Shown here in pieces: positions 1 to 10,069 of a stretch of DNA of 64,000 nucleotides. The position numbers and the translations under genes are program-made. Source of the stretch: Sesamum alatum (lineage: Eukaryota; Streptophyta; Magnoliopsida; Lamiales; Pedaliaceae); NCBI GenBank assembly GCA_034509735.1, contig JACGWO010000001.1, forward strand, positions 31,437,966 to 31,501,965, read 5' to 3'. Position 1 is the first letter of the stretch, and each line of letters starts with the position of its first letter. The notes below the pieces were generated by a model that saw nothing but the letters and a program-made list of their open reading frames with translations, was not told where the DNA came from and ran no database searches.

Positions 1-1909
1 CTATTTATACTATTAGAACCTCACGAATCTAGACATAAAAGAGGGTAGGTACATGATTGCTTATAAAAATGCTAACAAAGCAATTCCTAGCAATCAAATA
101 AGTCTATCTCGAATCTTTTCTAAAATTCTCCAGCAATCATTCCACTTTTTTTTGGTGAAATCCGCGGCTTTCTTTTTTCTTCAGAGTTGACTGCAACATT
201 AAGCGTGGGCACGCTTAGTCGGATCTTCAAATCTACCATATTTTTCCCGTTCCTTAAATGCCTTTAAATATCATTTTTAGCTCTAATTTATCATCTTTAC
301 TCCTCATAACACGCATTTTTGCTGAAAATGCAATAAACCCACATGATTAGGAGTATTTAGTTCTTAAAAATAAGGTATTATAATCATCAAAATATGGCAG
401 AATACACACTTATCAAATACCCCACACTTAACTTTTTGATAGTATTCGAGCAAAATCAATATCAGTTTTCGCAATTAGAACCCTCTTCACAATCAAATAC
501 ACTCAAGGCAATTTTGTAACTTGTGAAATGGAAATGACACATCTCATGAAAATATAATTCAACATGCTTTAAAACAAGTTCTTACTCAATGACCATCATC
601 AAAATCAATCATACAAACTTAGTGGACTTTTTCTCACCGCTTTTCCAAACTCTCAAGTGTATATGGCTCAAGTGTTTCCCTCGATGCTTGCTACAACAAT
701 GCTTCACCATAAGCTTGCTTATACACCACATCTCCACCACTTTGGAATATGCACACACAAGGATCAAAAGGTCTTTAATTTTGGTTGTAACAGAGCTTTG
801 GTATGGGAGTAGGAATTTATGGATAATGAGGTTAAGTTCCAAGAGACTCAATTAGAGCACCAAGAAATTAAGTGAACAACAATTCAAAGCTCTCAAGAAT
901 AATTCTATTCCCCAACCATTTTTTATGACTTCTTGAACTATGCCTTGTTGTTTCTTTTCAGAGAGATTTTTTTTCTTTTTCTTTTCTTTTTTTTTGTGGC
1001 AGGAATATTATTGTCTTTCTTTTGCCAACTTTTTTTTCTTTTTTGTTGTTTCTCTCTTTTTGAAAATAGGCATAGAACAAGGTAACAATATTAGCTTCCA
1101 CAAAGTGTGAAACCACAATTTGACTCATGCTCATTTTGAGATACATCCTTTAGAGCACAAAATAGCAATATTTCAAATCCGCACATTATTTTGAGAATCA
1201 TTCTTTAAGATAAACACTCATTTTCCTTGATGCTTTAATGATTCTTGGAAGGATCAAAATCAAGGGTTAAAGAATGACGAAATGGGTTCACAATTAACGG
1301 CTTATATCAACAAAACAAGGCTAAAAGGCCTAAGTAGGTTCACTAAGGTTAAAATATAATGTGGTGGTCAATTTAGGCCAAAATTGGTTTCAATCCTAGT
1401 GTATTTATCATATCCAAATCCATGCACATTTATGTAGCCTCGATGCGGTTCAAAGCAAGTTCTAGGAATACAAAGTCATAGAAGCATTTTCTCTCAAGAA
1501 AGGGTGGAATATTTCATAAATGTGTTTAGGCTCAAAACAGCACAAGGTCTGTCTAGCCCACTAATTCCATACAAAAGAATTTTCAATTCAAGTTATTGAA
1601 ACGGAAATAAGTTTTCAAGCTATGAGTTACCTAAAGCATGAAACATGTATTCTTTTTGCACACAATGTCACTAAATCAAGAGTGGTTCAAAAATGCAAAG
1701 GAATTAATCAAGCAAAAAATTTTCACAATTTTCACAAAAGCTTTTCACAATCCCAAAAAAAGAAAATCAGCACTAAAGCTGCCTAAAAATATTTTCACAA
1801 GGCTTCGCAAAAGTTCATCAGGCAAAAGTCAAAATTATACACCAATACCAAAAATTATATACAAAATTTCATCAAGCATATTTATCAAGTTCATCAAGCA
1901 CAACACAAT
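1..1909. other. AT-rich non-coding flank, probable relic of a Ty3/gypsy-type element
   Basis: No convincing gene. The stretch is AT-rich with T/C-rich runs (about 960-1060) and a CCCACACTTAACTTTTT motif near 421 of a kind I associate with non-coding parts of plant Athila/Tat-type gypsy elements. A perfect 8-bp inverted repeat, TAAGCGTG and CACGCTTA with a 2-bp loop, lies at 200-217. Short ORFs at 589-855, 609-851 and 1638-1940 have low-complexity or unrecognisable products and I do not call them. Assignment to a gypsy relic is an inference, supported by the ATHILA-like ORF beyond the intervening LTR. Confidence 0.4.
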
Positions 1910-3877
1910 TGAAAAATTGTGGATCGTCCCCGGAAAATAGCACAAATACGAAAGCGCGGTATAAAATAAAATTGCGGAATTAAAATATGCTTTAATAGAA
2001 ATTAAAGAACACGCTCAAGGGGTGTGTCCTTGAGATTCCCGGGTGTTCGGTGTATCTCATGACTAAACAACATACAATAATCATGGAGGCCAAAGGATTA
2101 AAAAATAAAGAGGGACGAAAATCTTAAAACGAGACCTACCCGTTGTCGTTCTCGTCTTCAACGGCTACTCGCGTTGTTCCCCGTTTTGCACCAAGACCTC
2201 GTTCTTGAGATCCTCCAAATCGTGATACACGATCTACCCACGTATTCTTGCACGTCGTGCTAGCAACGAACAAGTATTATTTTGGAGAGGATAGATCAAC
2301 CACGCGTTATGAATTAACGGGATCGATCTTCCTTAGTTCAATTGTTCCAAGAACAAAAGAACAAGAAAAATAATATATTTTCTTGGTGAGAGAGAGAGAG
2401 GGGCGGACGAGAGAGGAGAGGAGAAAGTGTGCGTTGTGTGTATGTTTTCAAGAATCATCACCCTCTAATTGTAGGAGGCTGGGGGTATATATAGAGGAGG
2501 AGTTTAATCCTCTTCAAACTCCAACTCTAAGAACTCTATTTTGACTAGGATTTTGACCTAGTCAAAGTCCTAGTCAAAGTAGCATTTGACCAAGTCAAAT
2601 CAATCCTAGCCATCCATCTATCCTTTCCATCTCAATCGTTGATTTTTATTTAATGGAATATTTAAAACCTAATTAAATATTCCAAGAGGCCAAAAAAATA
2701 TATATATTTATTTTAAGCCCATTAAATAAATTCCCTTAATAAATCTAATTTATTAATTTAATTCCTTTTATCAAATAGAAGGAATTAATTCTCCAAGAAA
2801 ATAAAGGACCCGATTAAATCCAATTTAATCATTCCTATTCTCCAATATTTAATTCTAAATTAAATACTAAATGTGTGTGTGACTCTTTAGGTTCACCTTT
2901 CAGCTAGACTTGGTCGGATTCCTAGAATCCGTCCATTACCATGGGTGGCCATCTAGCAACGGTCCATGGCACTAGAGACTAGGTGAAAATATTCGGGGAG
3001 GAACATTTAGGTTCTAACAGTACACTTGTCCTTCTGTCTACGATCTCACCACTTAGGGTCTAGGGCACGAAAAATGCAGGTACCCATTTTGGATCTAAGT
3101 GTCGGTCTGTCCTTACTAAACTCCGAAAGGGAATCCTTCCCTTCTGTTCAGTTACTGTGGCCACAGATTTTAGGGACAAGACACAGAGCATACGTGAGAC
3201 TCAACTGTCAATGCCTTTTGACAGGAGACAGATCCTTTCTTGGAAACTACTGTCACTCTGTATACCAGAGCTGCACTAGACATGGCTTATGACTACTCAA
3301 GTGCTTCTTGGCAATCTCTCACCATATCTAAGATATAGACCTGACATACAGGTAAACTCAGCAGTTCCTCAAGTCAAAGGACTTGACTTGTACCGTTGGA
3401 ACCGGGACGACACGTCATACCTTGCTGACCATACTCAAGGTCCTTCGTAAGACGGTTCCCGCGAGTCACCTCAGTCAGCTGCTTCCTAGCAGGCTAACCC
3501 ACTAACATTGCTTAGACGACCTTCGTCACCCGTCGATGAAACACGACAGCAGATGCTTAGTGCAAGTCTCAAAGGGAATCTCGATACCCATTTTCGAGAT
3601 TCCTTGACTTGGAGATTTCCGGACTGATTCAGCAAGATTGATTTCATGGACCTACCTCCAAGCGTAGTCCCAGTCCCTGAAATAGATTCTCAGTCCGTGG
3701 GTTTTGTTTGCGTAGCGAACAGATATGTAAAAAGCAAGTAGAACTGAACGCAAACAAGTAATGCCATATGAATTTCACTTCTTTATTCATAAATGATTTA
3801 TCAAAACACACTAAAATTGTCTAGACATAGGTTACATTTTTCGGCCAAGATTGGCTACATGGTCATCTATTCTAACA
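1910..3877 (-). repeat. Family A LTR, solo-like (L1)
   Basis: Reverse-complement family A LTR of 1968 bp with TG...CA ends (TGAAAAATTGTGG on the left, TATTCTAACA on the right). It is flanked by ACAAT (1905-1909) and ACAAC (3878-3882), an imperfect 5-bp target-site duplication. Neither a PBS nor a polypurine tract adjoins it, which suggests a solo LTR left by LTR-LTR recombination. A U5 hairpin lies at 2014-2034. The 3' end carries private variants (TTTTTCGGCCAAGATTGG) shared only with the LTR stub at 5288-5331. Confidence 0.8.
2486..2598 (-). promoter_or_regulatory. LTR L1 U3 promoter: W-box cluster and TATA box
   Basis: On the minus strand six TTGAC W-box cores (both orientations) lie at 2541-2598, followed about 50 bp downstream by a TATA-like TATATATA (2486-2493). 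TTGAC(C/T) is the WRKY transcription-factor site. Promoter function is inferred from this arrangement, which recurs in every LTR of the window. Confidence 0.5.
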
Positions 3878-3949
3878 ACAACATCCATACCCCTACACTT
3901 AAAATCCAAATTGTCCTTAATGTGGACACATGCATGCCACTCGAGAAAG

Positions 3950-3989
<40 letters not shown>

Positions 3990-4219
3990 GGGAAGAGAAT
4001 GCCCGTGAGTGCATGCCGTGACATGGCAAGGAGTAGGAGGATTCCGTGGAGTGAGGCCGACGTACTCAAATAGTTCAAGCAGGTTGTTTTCGATTCGCAT
4101 TATGCGTCAGACGATGACGTTCAAGGTAGCTTGTTGTGCTGGTGGATTGTGGCTGCTCTCATTTTCTGTGGACTCCTCATCATCATCTGTGTATTCTTCC
4201 TCAAAAGTATCGGTAGTGG
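3878..4219. other. Non-coding flank with (GA)n microsatellite
   Basis: Sequence between the solo-like LTR and the ATHILA-like relic. It contains an uninterrupted AG/GA dinucleotide run at 3954-3986 and a CCTACACTTAAAATCC motif near 3891, similar in kind to the motif near 421. The ORFs over the microsatellite are low-complexity artefacts. Nothing else recognised. Confidence 0.5.
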
Positions 4220-4831
4220 TCAAGCGTCGGGAGAAAGACACATTTGGTGGCATAGATGGACCTGCAGGGCAAACTCAAAGGAGTCGGCGCGTCGAAGGAC
4301 TAGACCCATGCGTACCAAGCAGGCCATGTCAAACGGCTCGGAGGCACAAGCAATATGCAAGTGGTGATTGTTAGGGTCAAACATACCAAGGTTAGTGGCT
4401 AACACAGTAATGTAGGAGCCAAGAATGAGTGCTCTATTATTGGTCAAAGTGGATTGTAATTGTGTAGAAAGCCAAAACCCGAGATTCACCTTCATGCCTT
4501 TTAACATGCACAACAAAAATAAAAATTCAGCTTTACTACAAATTCCCGCACTATCCCGACGTCCCGAAAAATTAAGTGCAAGAAAGTGATGAATGTAGCG
4601 CATGACGGGATTTTTCAAATAAGAACTTTTTGATCTACTTGGATTGTAGGCGGATGTGTCCGCGGACCAAGTGCGCCACTCATGAATATGATGAAAGTCA
4701 TCACGGTAATCACACAAAGAGTTCATGTAATCGTGAGTGTGTGTCAATTTTTCAGTAGTAAAGCCAAGAGCAATATTGAACTGAGTTAAAGACATAGAAA
4801 GTGTTCTACCTATCAAATGAAATTTTAGCAC
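4220..4831 (-). pseudogene. ATHILA-type ORF1 (gypsy retrotransposon) fragment
   Basis: An open frame of 203 residues resembling the central part of the plant ATHILA/gypsy ORF1 family. The recognisable order is an N-terminal MSLTQFNIALGF segment, a central SKSSYLKNPVMRYIHHFLA block, GRRDSAGICSKAEFLFLLCM, VNLGFWLSTQLQS and a C-terminal ILGSYITVLATNLG block. Known family members are longer, so both ends are missing; no start context supports this as a real gene. It sits between a solo-like family A LTR and a truncated copia element, in a region without LTRs of its own. The family call is from remembered sequence patterns, not a search. A plant-mobile-domain-like transposon protein is an alternative label for the same kind of relic. 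Confidence 0.6.
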
Positions 4832-5287
4832 ACACCCGATTCTTCCATACTAAGGCTTCACAAAGGCATCAGACTAATTCAATCAGGAAGCTAAAAATGC
4901 CAACGATACATGGTGCTATGAGGAGGAAATCCAGTCGATCATCTCGGACTATTTTAGCACCCTATTCAATTCTATTAATCCCTTTCCCTCTGTTACAGAA
5001 TATATAGTGAACATAGTGATTCCGAGAGTTTTCGATGAGATGAACCAAGCACTGTGGAAATTGTACATAAAGACCGAAGTGGTAATATAGCAGAGTGGCT
5101 TCAGAGCTGCACAACAAATACGTCTCCATTACCTGATGTTCCCAACAAAGTGCATATCTCTTCTTTGGAGCACCACTTGGACGGTCGGGGTGGTTGAAGA
5201 TATTGCAGGAAATTCAACCGTCGTTCGAATCAGTTCATCATTTCGGCCAAGCCTGCATCGCTTGCAAGTAACGTGAGGTTCAAAGTA
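4832..5287. other. Non-coding flank of the ATHILA-like relic
   Basis: Probably the upstream, frame-broken continuation of the ORF1 relic on the minus strand. I see no intact ORF and no terminal repeats. It ends abruptly at 5287, where a 44-bp stub of family A LTR begins. Confidence 0.4.
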
Positions 5288-5331
5288 ACATTTTTCGGCC
5301 AAGATTGGCTACATGGTCACCTATTCTAACA
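5288..5331 (-). repeat. 44-bp stub of the E1 3' LTR
   Basis: The terminal 44 bp of a family A LTR (reverse complement), ending TATTCTAACA and followed directly by the polypurine tract. It matches 3834-3877 at 43 of 44 positions, including variants not seen in other copies. The rest of this LTR is missing. Confidence 0.8.
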
Positions 5332-5346
5332 ATCTCCCACTTGACC
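5332..5346 (-). promoter_or_regulatory. Polypurine tract of E1
   Basis: GGTCAAGTGGGAGAT on the minus strand, immediately upstream of the LTR TG and 1 bp past the polyprotein stop. This is the expected plus-strand priming site; the same 15-mer precedes every family A 3' LTR here. Confidence 0.75.
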
Positions 5347-5347
5347 T

Positions 5348-6718
5348 TTAAAGCCAATCGCCCATATGTCTAATCCCCATCTTCTCAAGATGTTGCGTAT
5401 GAGCACTCTGCGATATAGGCTTTGTCAACGGATTTGCTGTGTTGTCTGCTGAGTTGACTCGGTCCATCCGAACGTCACCTCTTCCTACCATTTCTCTAAG
5501 AAGATGGTAGCATCTAAGAATGTGTTTGCAACGGTGATGAGATCTCGGTTCCTTTGCTTGCGCTATTGCACCGTTGTTATCACTGAAGATGACAACAGGC
5601 TCGGCGATGCTAGGCACCACATCCAACTCTTGGATGTAGTTTCTCATCCAAACCGCTTCCTTAGCAGCTTTTGAAGCTGCTATGTATTCAGCCTCTGTGG
5701 TGGAGTCAGCAGTGGTTGCTTGCTTGGAACTTTTCCAGGCCACTACCCCTCCATTGAGCTTGAATACGTAACCCGATTGAGACTTGGCATCATCATCATC
5801 AAACTGGAAGCTAGTGTCGCTAAAGCCTTCCAGGATCAGCTCTCCATTGCCATAGACTAAGAACTTTTCCTTAGTCCTCCTTAGGTACTTAAGGATGCCC
5901 TTAACAGCATTCCAATGTGCCTTCTTGCACAGGATTGATATCTGCTTGTCATGCTCAAAGTGTACGCAATGTCAAGCCTAGTGCAGTGGACCGCATATTG
6001 GATGCTACCTACGGCAGAAGCATAGGGGATGACTTTCATCCTTTCAAGTTCCTCATCAGTCTGTGGGGACTGTTTCTTGGACAACTTGATTCCATGCCTC
6101 ATGGGAAGGAATCCTCGTTTGGAGTTGTCCATTCGATATCTCTTTAGGACTTTCTCCATATACGAGTTTTGGGTGAGCCCTAACATCCTTTTAGATCTGT
6201 CCCTGACAATCTGGATGCCTAGGATGTAGGAGGCTTCACCCAAGTCCTTCATGAAAAACTGGGTTGACAACCATGCTTTTGTGTCTCCTAACATTCTTAC
6301 GTCATTACCAATGAGTAGAATGTCATCCACATAAAGCACTAGGAACACTATTGAGCTCCCACTGACCTTCTTGTATACACAAGGGTCGGATTCGTTCTTG
6401 ATGAAGTCATATCCCCGTATTACTTCATCAAAGCGAATGTTCCAACTTCGGGAGGCTTGTTTGAGGCCATAGATGGACTTCTGGAGATGACAGACCTTCT
6501 GTTCTTCTCCAGTCACAGTGAAACCCTCCGGCTGATCCATATAGATCTCTTCTTCAACAAAACCGTTGAGGAAGGCCGTTTTCACGTCCATCTACCATAT
6601 CTTATAGTCATACCATGCTGCTATGGCGAGCAGGATCCGAATAGACTTAGCCATCGCTACTGGCGAGTAGGTATCCTCAAAATCGACCCTGGGTCGTTGA
6701 GTGTATCCCTTAGCTACA
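5348..6718 (-). pseudogene. E1 reverse transcriptase / RNase H fragment
   Basis: C-terminal copia Pol. Recognisable in order: the RT N-terminal part ([19 protein letters not shown]), the catalytic [11 protein letters not shown], and RNase H with [17 protein letters not shown] and a final GDWL. It would copy element RNA into cDNA in the cytoplasmic particle. The frame is broken: open pieces lie at 5881-6591 and 5348-5743, with a frameshift near the RNase H start and a change of the usual ADPLTKP to ANPLTKP. The 5' side ends at a deletion junction after a residual KGYTQ-type segment (6718), so the enzyme lacks its upstream partners. Confidence 0.85.
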
Positions 6719-6732
6719 GTTGTTCCAAGGGA
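6719..6732. other. 14-bp filler at the E1 integrase deletion
   Basis: GTTGTTCCAAGGGA separates RT-N-terminal sequence (ending 6718) from protease sequence (starting 6733). It matches neither side in the intact copies. By comparison with E4 (about 33365-35030), about 1.7 kb holding integrase and the linker has gone. Filler DNA at such a junction fits end-joining repair. Confidence 0.65.
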
Positions 6733-7751
6733 CCTTGCCATTCCCAAGCTTTAGGATCATGTCCCCGCTACCCAGTTTTCTGCTTCTTTTCAGTACCTGC
6801 AAGTCATTGCAAATGTGAGCTCCACAGCCGGTATCTAATACCCAAGAGGCAGAATTAGTGACCATGTTAACCTCAATAACAAAAATACCTTGGTTCGAGA
6901 AGAGTTTGGGGCACTCTCTTTTCCAATGCCCTTTCTCACGGCAGTTGATACATATGTCATATGCCTTTGACTGTTGCTTGGAGACAACCTTTCCCTTTCC
7001 TTTGCCTTTGCCCTCTTTGGCAATGGGAACACTCTTAGTGTTCGTAGCTGCTTTGATGGCCTTTCCCTTCCCTTTCTTCTTTTTCCAACGTCCGGCACCC
7101 TTGCCTTTCTTCTTGGAAGTCGAAGCACCTCCAAACAATACCGAAGGCGTGGACTTCTTAGTCGTTGCATCGTATTGCACCAACATATTGATCAACTCAT
7201 GAATGCCCTTCTCAATTGCGTTCATGTTGTAGTTGACGATAAATTGGTCAAAGGAGGGTGGGAGTGACTGAAGGATCACATCTATGTACGTTTCATTATC
7301 GAGACCTGCCTTTAGGTCCTCGAGCTTTTCCACCAGGGTAAGCATTTTAACCCCGTGCTCTTGTACAGAGGATCCTTCTGTCATTTTCGTTCCAAAGAAC
7401 GCCTTGGTCGCGACATACCTAGTATGCCGGTCCGGGACTGCATAGCAATCCTTAAGGCGAGCCATAATGGAAGGGACATCGTCTAACCTTTCATATTGCT
7501 TCTGAATCTCATTGGTCATCAAAGCAAGTATGACGCTACGGACCTTCCAGTTATCCTTATGCCAAGTCTCGAACGTCTCACGTTCTTCTGGCGTGGATCC
7601 TCTCGGTAAGGTCCTAGGGAGAGGCTCGTCCATGACGTAGCCTTGGTTCTCGTAATCTAGGACTATCCTGAGATTGCGCAACCAGTCGTTGTAGTTTGTT
7701 CCATTGAATTTGTTTGTCTCAAGAATGGTGGAAAGTAGGTTTCTTAGACAT
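6733..7751 (-). pseudogene. E1 Gag-protease fragment
   Basis: Gag begins MSK at 7751 (minus strand), with a 1-nt frameshift within the first ten codons, so the longest open frame starts at 7681. The copia Gag region (DWLRNLRIVLDYENQGYV; about residues 25-200) is followed by a Lys/Gly-rich stretch, a CCHC zinc knuckle (CINCREKGHWKREC) for RNA binding, and the protease active-site segment WVLDTGCGAHIC. Gag would form the particle and the aspartic protease would cleave the polyprotein. The frame is lost at the deletion junction just after MILKLGNGK. LPRGS, NWKVRSV and LALM are shared with E7 only. Confidence 0.85.
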
Positions 7752-10056
7752 TTTAAAATCTACATTTTAGAAAACAGCGCGCGATCAGTAGAAAATAAAA
7801 GACGGTGGTTTGATAAAATAATTAAATGCATGGACTTTAGTCATTTAATCCTCCCACTATTTATACGGAAACACGGTACTCTCAAACGTGATTTTCGCGA
7901 AATTCTTTCCAAGTGGGCTTGGGATCCACAGCGATTTTTCCCATACCCCGCTTTTACGATTCGCATGGAAAGATCCTGTGGGAGGTATTCCATACCATTC
8001 TCGTTCCACGAGATTCCCAAGATTATTGCCTCACCCTTTATCATGATCCCGAGGACTCCAAGCGAATCATGTTAATTGGGCGTTAGACCCAACCCAATCG
8101 ACCGAGCCACGGACCCACTGGTACCCCCATGACTCGTGAGACAGGTAGCAGCAGCCCGTTTTTTCGTTCATGACATAATGCAGCTTCCTTTAAGTACAAT
8201 AACGTGCCACGACTCGTGAGACCACGCTATTGACCCAAAGCAGCTTCCTCACTATGCGATGGATTGGAAGGCATGGACAAACTCCTAGAGTTTATGTCCA
8301 CTTTGTCAAGGGTCTAATATTTTGACATTGGTCCAACCAATGTGAGAGTAAGAAATGACCGAGATCTCAAATAAATAAATATCTACACATACATCCATAA
8401 TACGTAAATAAACCATCCACATCAGTTATACGATAAATAAACAACCCATTCATCCATCATCATCACCATATGCAAAATTAAAGCCTAGCACGCCCCTGTT
8501 GGATGATCACGAGCCCGAATCCTATGCGACCCACTGAGCCCGCAGTGGATCTATGGTCAATCTAGGGTTGGTCCTATACTATTAAATTAATAGTAACCAA
8601 TCATCATGCTGATGGGCCTTGGTCTCTTTTTCTCTTTCTTCACTTCATGGAAAACTCCAAGGGGCCTCCCGTCTGGGCTCTCCATGTGGTCCTTCCTTCT
8701 TCTCCACCAATTACAAAAATAGAAACCTCACTCCTAGTCTACTCTCATTACATATTAAAAATAGAAACCCAGCGAAAACCCGGGGGGAGTACATAAGGAG
8801 GGAGGTAGAATGCCTTATTATTCCAAGGCAACTAGAAAGAGAGAAGGAGAAAGCAGTAAAAGAGGCACACAGGCCCAACAGAAAATAAACCATACATCCG
8901 GTCTAGGGCTCGCTATCATCCATTTCCATCCAACACATAATCACATGATCCAATCATATACTTACAATATACCAACAGCATATGATTTCCAATCATAAAT
9001 ATCTAAAATAATAAATGAATATGTGCACAACGTGTGAAAAATAAAACACAAATATTGGTAATAATATTTTTCTCGTTTTAGGAAAACCTTTCCTCATTAT
9101 TTTAAGTAAAATAATCCCGGGATTCCAAATAAAATTTATTTGACTCCTAAAATAATGTCTTTAGAAAAATAGGCATAATTGAACCAAAAACGATTTTTCA
9201 GAATTAATTCAAAATTAAAACTGAAAATAATTAAAAAATATAAGAAAAAAACACTTCTAGGGTTTTGAACCCTAGTAGCAGCAGCCGCCAACGCGGAGCG
9301 GCCCGCCGGCATGCACACAGGGCAGCAGGCTACAGCCTGCCGCCCCTGCGCGCGCGCAGGCGCTGCCTGGCCGGGCGCGCGCGCAGGCCCCTTGTCTGCG
9401 GGCGCGCGTGCCTGGCCGGCAGCGCGCTGCGCGGCCTGGCATTCCGGCAGGCCGCCGCGCGCGCAGGCTCCCTTGCCTTGCGCGCGCGCTGGCTTGCTGG
9501 CTGTCGGCCGTGCCATGCACAGTGCGCGCGCAGACGCGCACTGGGCACGCCTGCCGGGTGCGCGCGCGTAGACTCCTCCGTCTGCGTGCGCGCGCGCCTG
9601 GCGGCGCTGCCCAGACCCCGTCCGCGCGCGGACTCGCAGGCGCGCAGCCTTGCGCGCGCGCGCGCATGAGCGCGCCCGGCGCGCAGACACCCTTGTCTGC
9701 TTGCGCGCGCGCGCCTGCGCGCAGACACCCTTGCTGCGCGCTGCCTTCCGCGACCAGCTGGGCGGCGCACGCAGGCCTCCCTTGCCTGCGCGCGTCTGTC
9801 CTGCCGGCAGCGTGCGGCTGCGCGCGGCCAGCCCTCTCGGCTGGCCGGCTGCGTCATTTCTCGTTTTCCGTTCAATTTTTCACCCCCGTTTCCCAAGAAA
9901 AACAGAAAAAACCAACATTCAGAGATTCACACGTTTTAAAAGAAATAAAATCGACATGCTTAAAATCAAGAAAAATCAAGATTTAATATAAAACATGTCA
10001 ATATCACGTTTCATGCTTAGAACGCACATTAACCCTAGGCCTATACACCGAACCGG
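7752..10056 (-). other. E1 5' leader between PBS and gag
   Basis: About 2.3 kb of untranslated leader. It contains one exact CACGACTCGTG palindrome (8218-8228) and one with a mismatch near 8126-8136, the CCACTG/CAGTGG hairpin near 8530-8550, one good arm of the long-range inverted repeat (8501-8515) and a decayed second arm (8907-8921), a telobox palindrome (9257-9275) and the GC island. No ORF here is supported as coding. Confidence 0.75.
9276..9855. repeat. GC-rich GCGCGC island in the E1 leader
   Basis: About 580 bp of very GC-rich sequence with many alternating CG/GC runs and hairpin-forming units, in otherwise AT-rich DNA. Long ORFs in several frames and both strands (Ala/Arg-rich products) result from the lack of AT-rich stop codons. 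Alternating GC runs can adopt Z-DNA and hairpins; a role in the element is not known to me. Confidence 0.85.
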
Positions 10057-10068
10057 GCTCTGATACCA
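10057..10068 (-). promoter_or_regulatory. Primer-binding site of E1
   Basis: TGGTATCAGAGC on the minus strand is complementary to the 3' end of plant initiator tRNA-Met. It is 1 nt from the LTR end, as in family A element E4. It would prime minus-strand cDNA synthesis. Confidence 0.9.
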
Positions 10069-10069
10069 T

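Noticed and set aside
958..1146. Short Lys/Glu-rich ORF on the minus strand
   Set aside because: It is the translation of a T/C-rich low-complexity tract.
3793..4100. Arg/Glu- and Leu/Ser-repeat ORFs over 3954-3986
   Set aside because: They are translations of a GA dinucleotide microsatellite.
5917..7267. Plus-strand ORFs opposite E1 gag-pol, and similar ORFs opposite every other copy
   Set aside because: They are shadows of the conserved copia coding frame; no independent domain is recognisable.
9136..9986. Long overlapping ORFs (up to about 190 codons) on both strands of the E1 GC island
   Set aside because: Products are Ala/Arg/Pro-rich in every frame, differ between copies and arise because GC-rich DNA lacks stop codons. 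The same holds for 27946-28347, 30195-30834, 44162-44771 and 51379-52272.
10057..10068. Possible tRNA gene at GCTCTGATACCA
   Set aside because: Only the 12-nt complement of the tRNA-Met 3' end is present, directly next to an LTR, so it is a primer-binding site.
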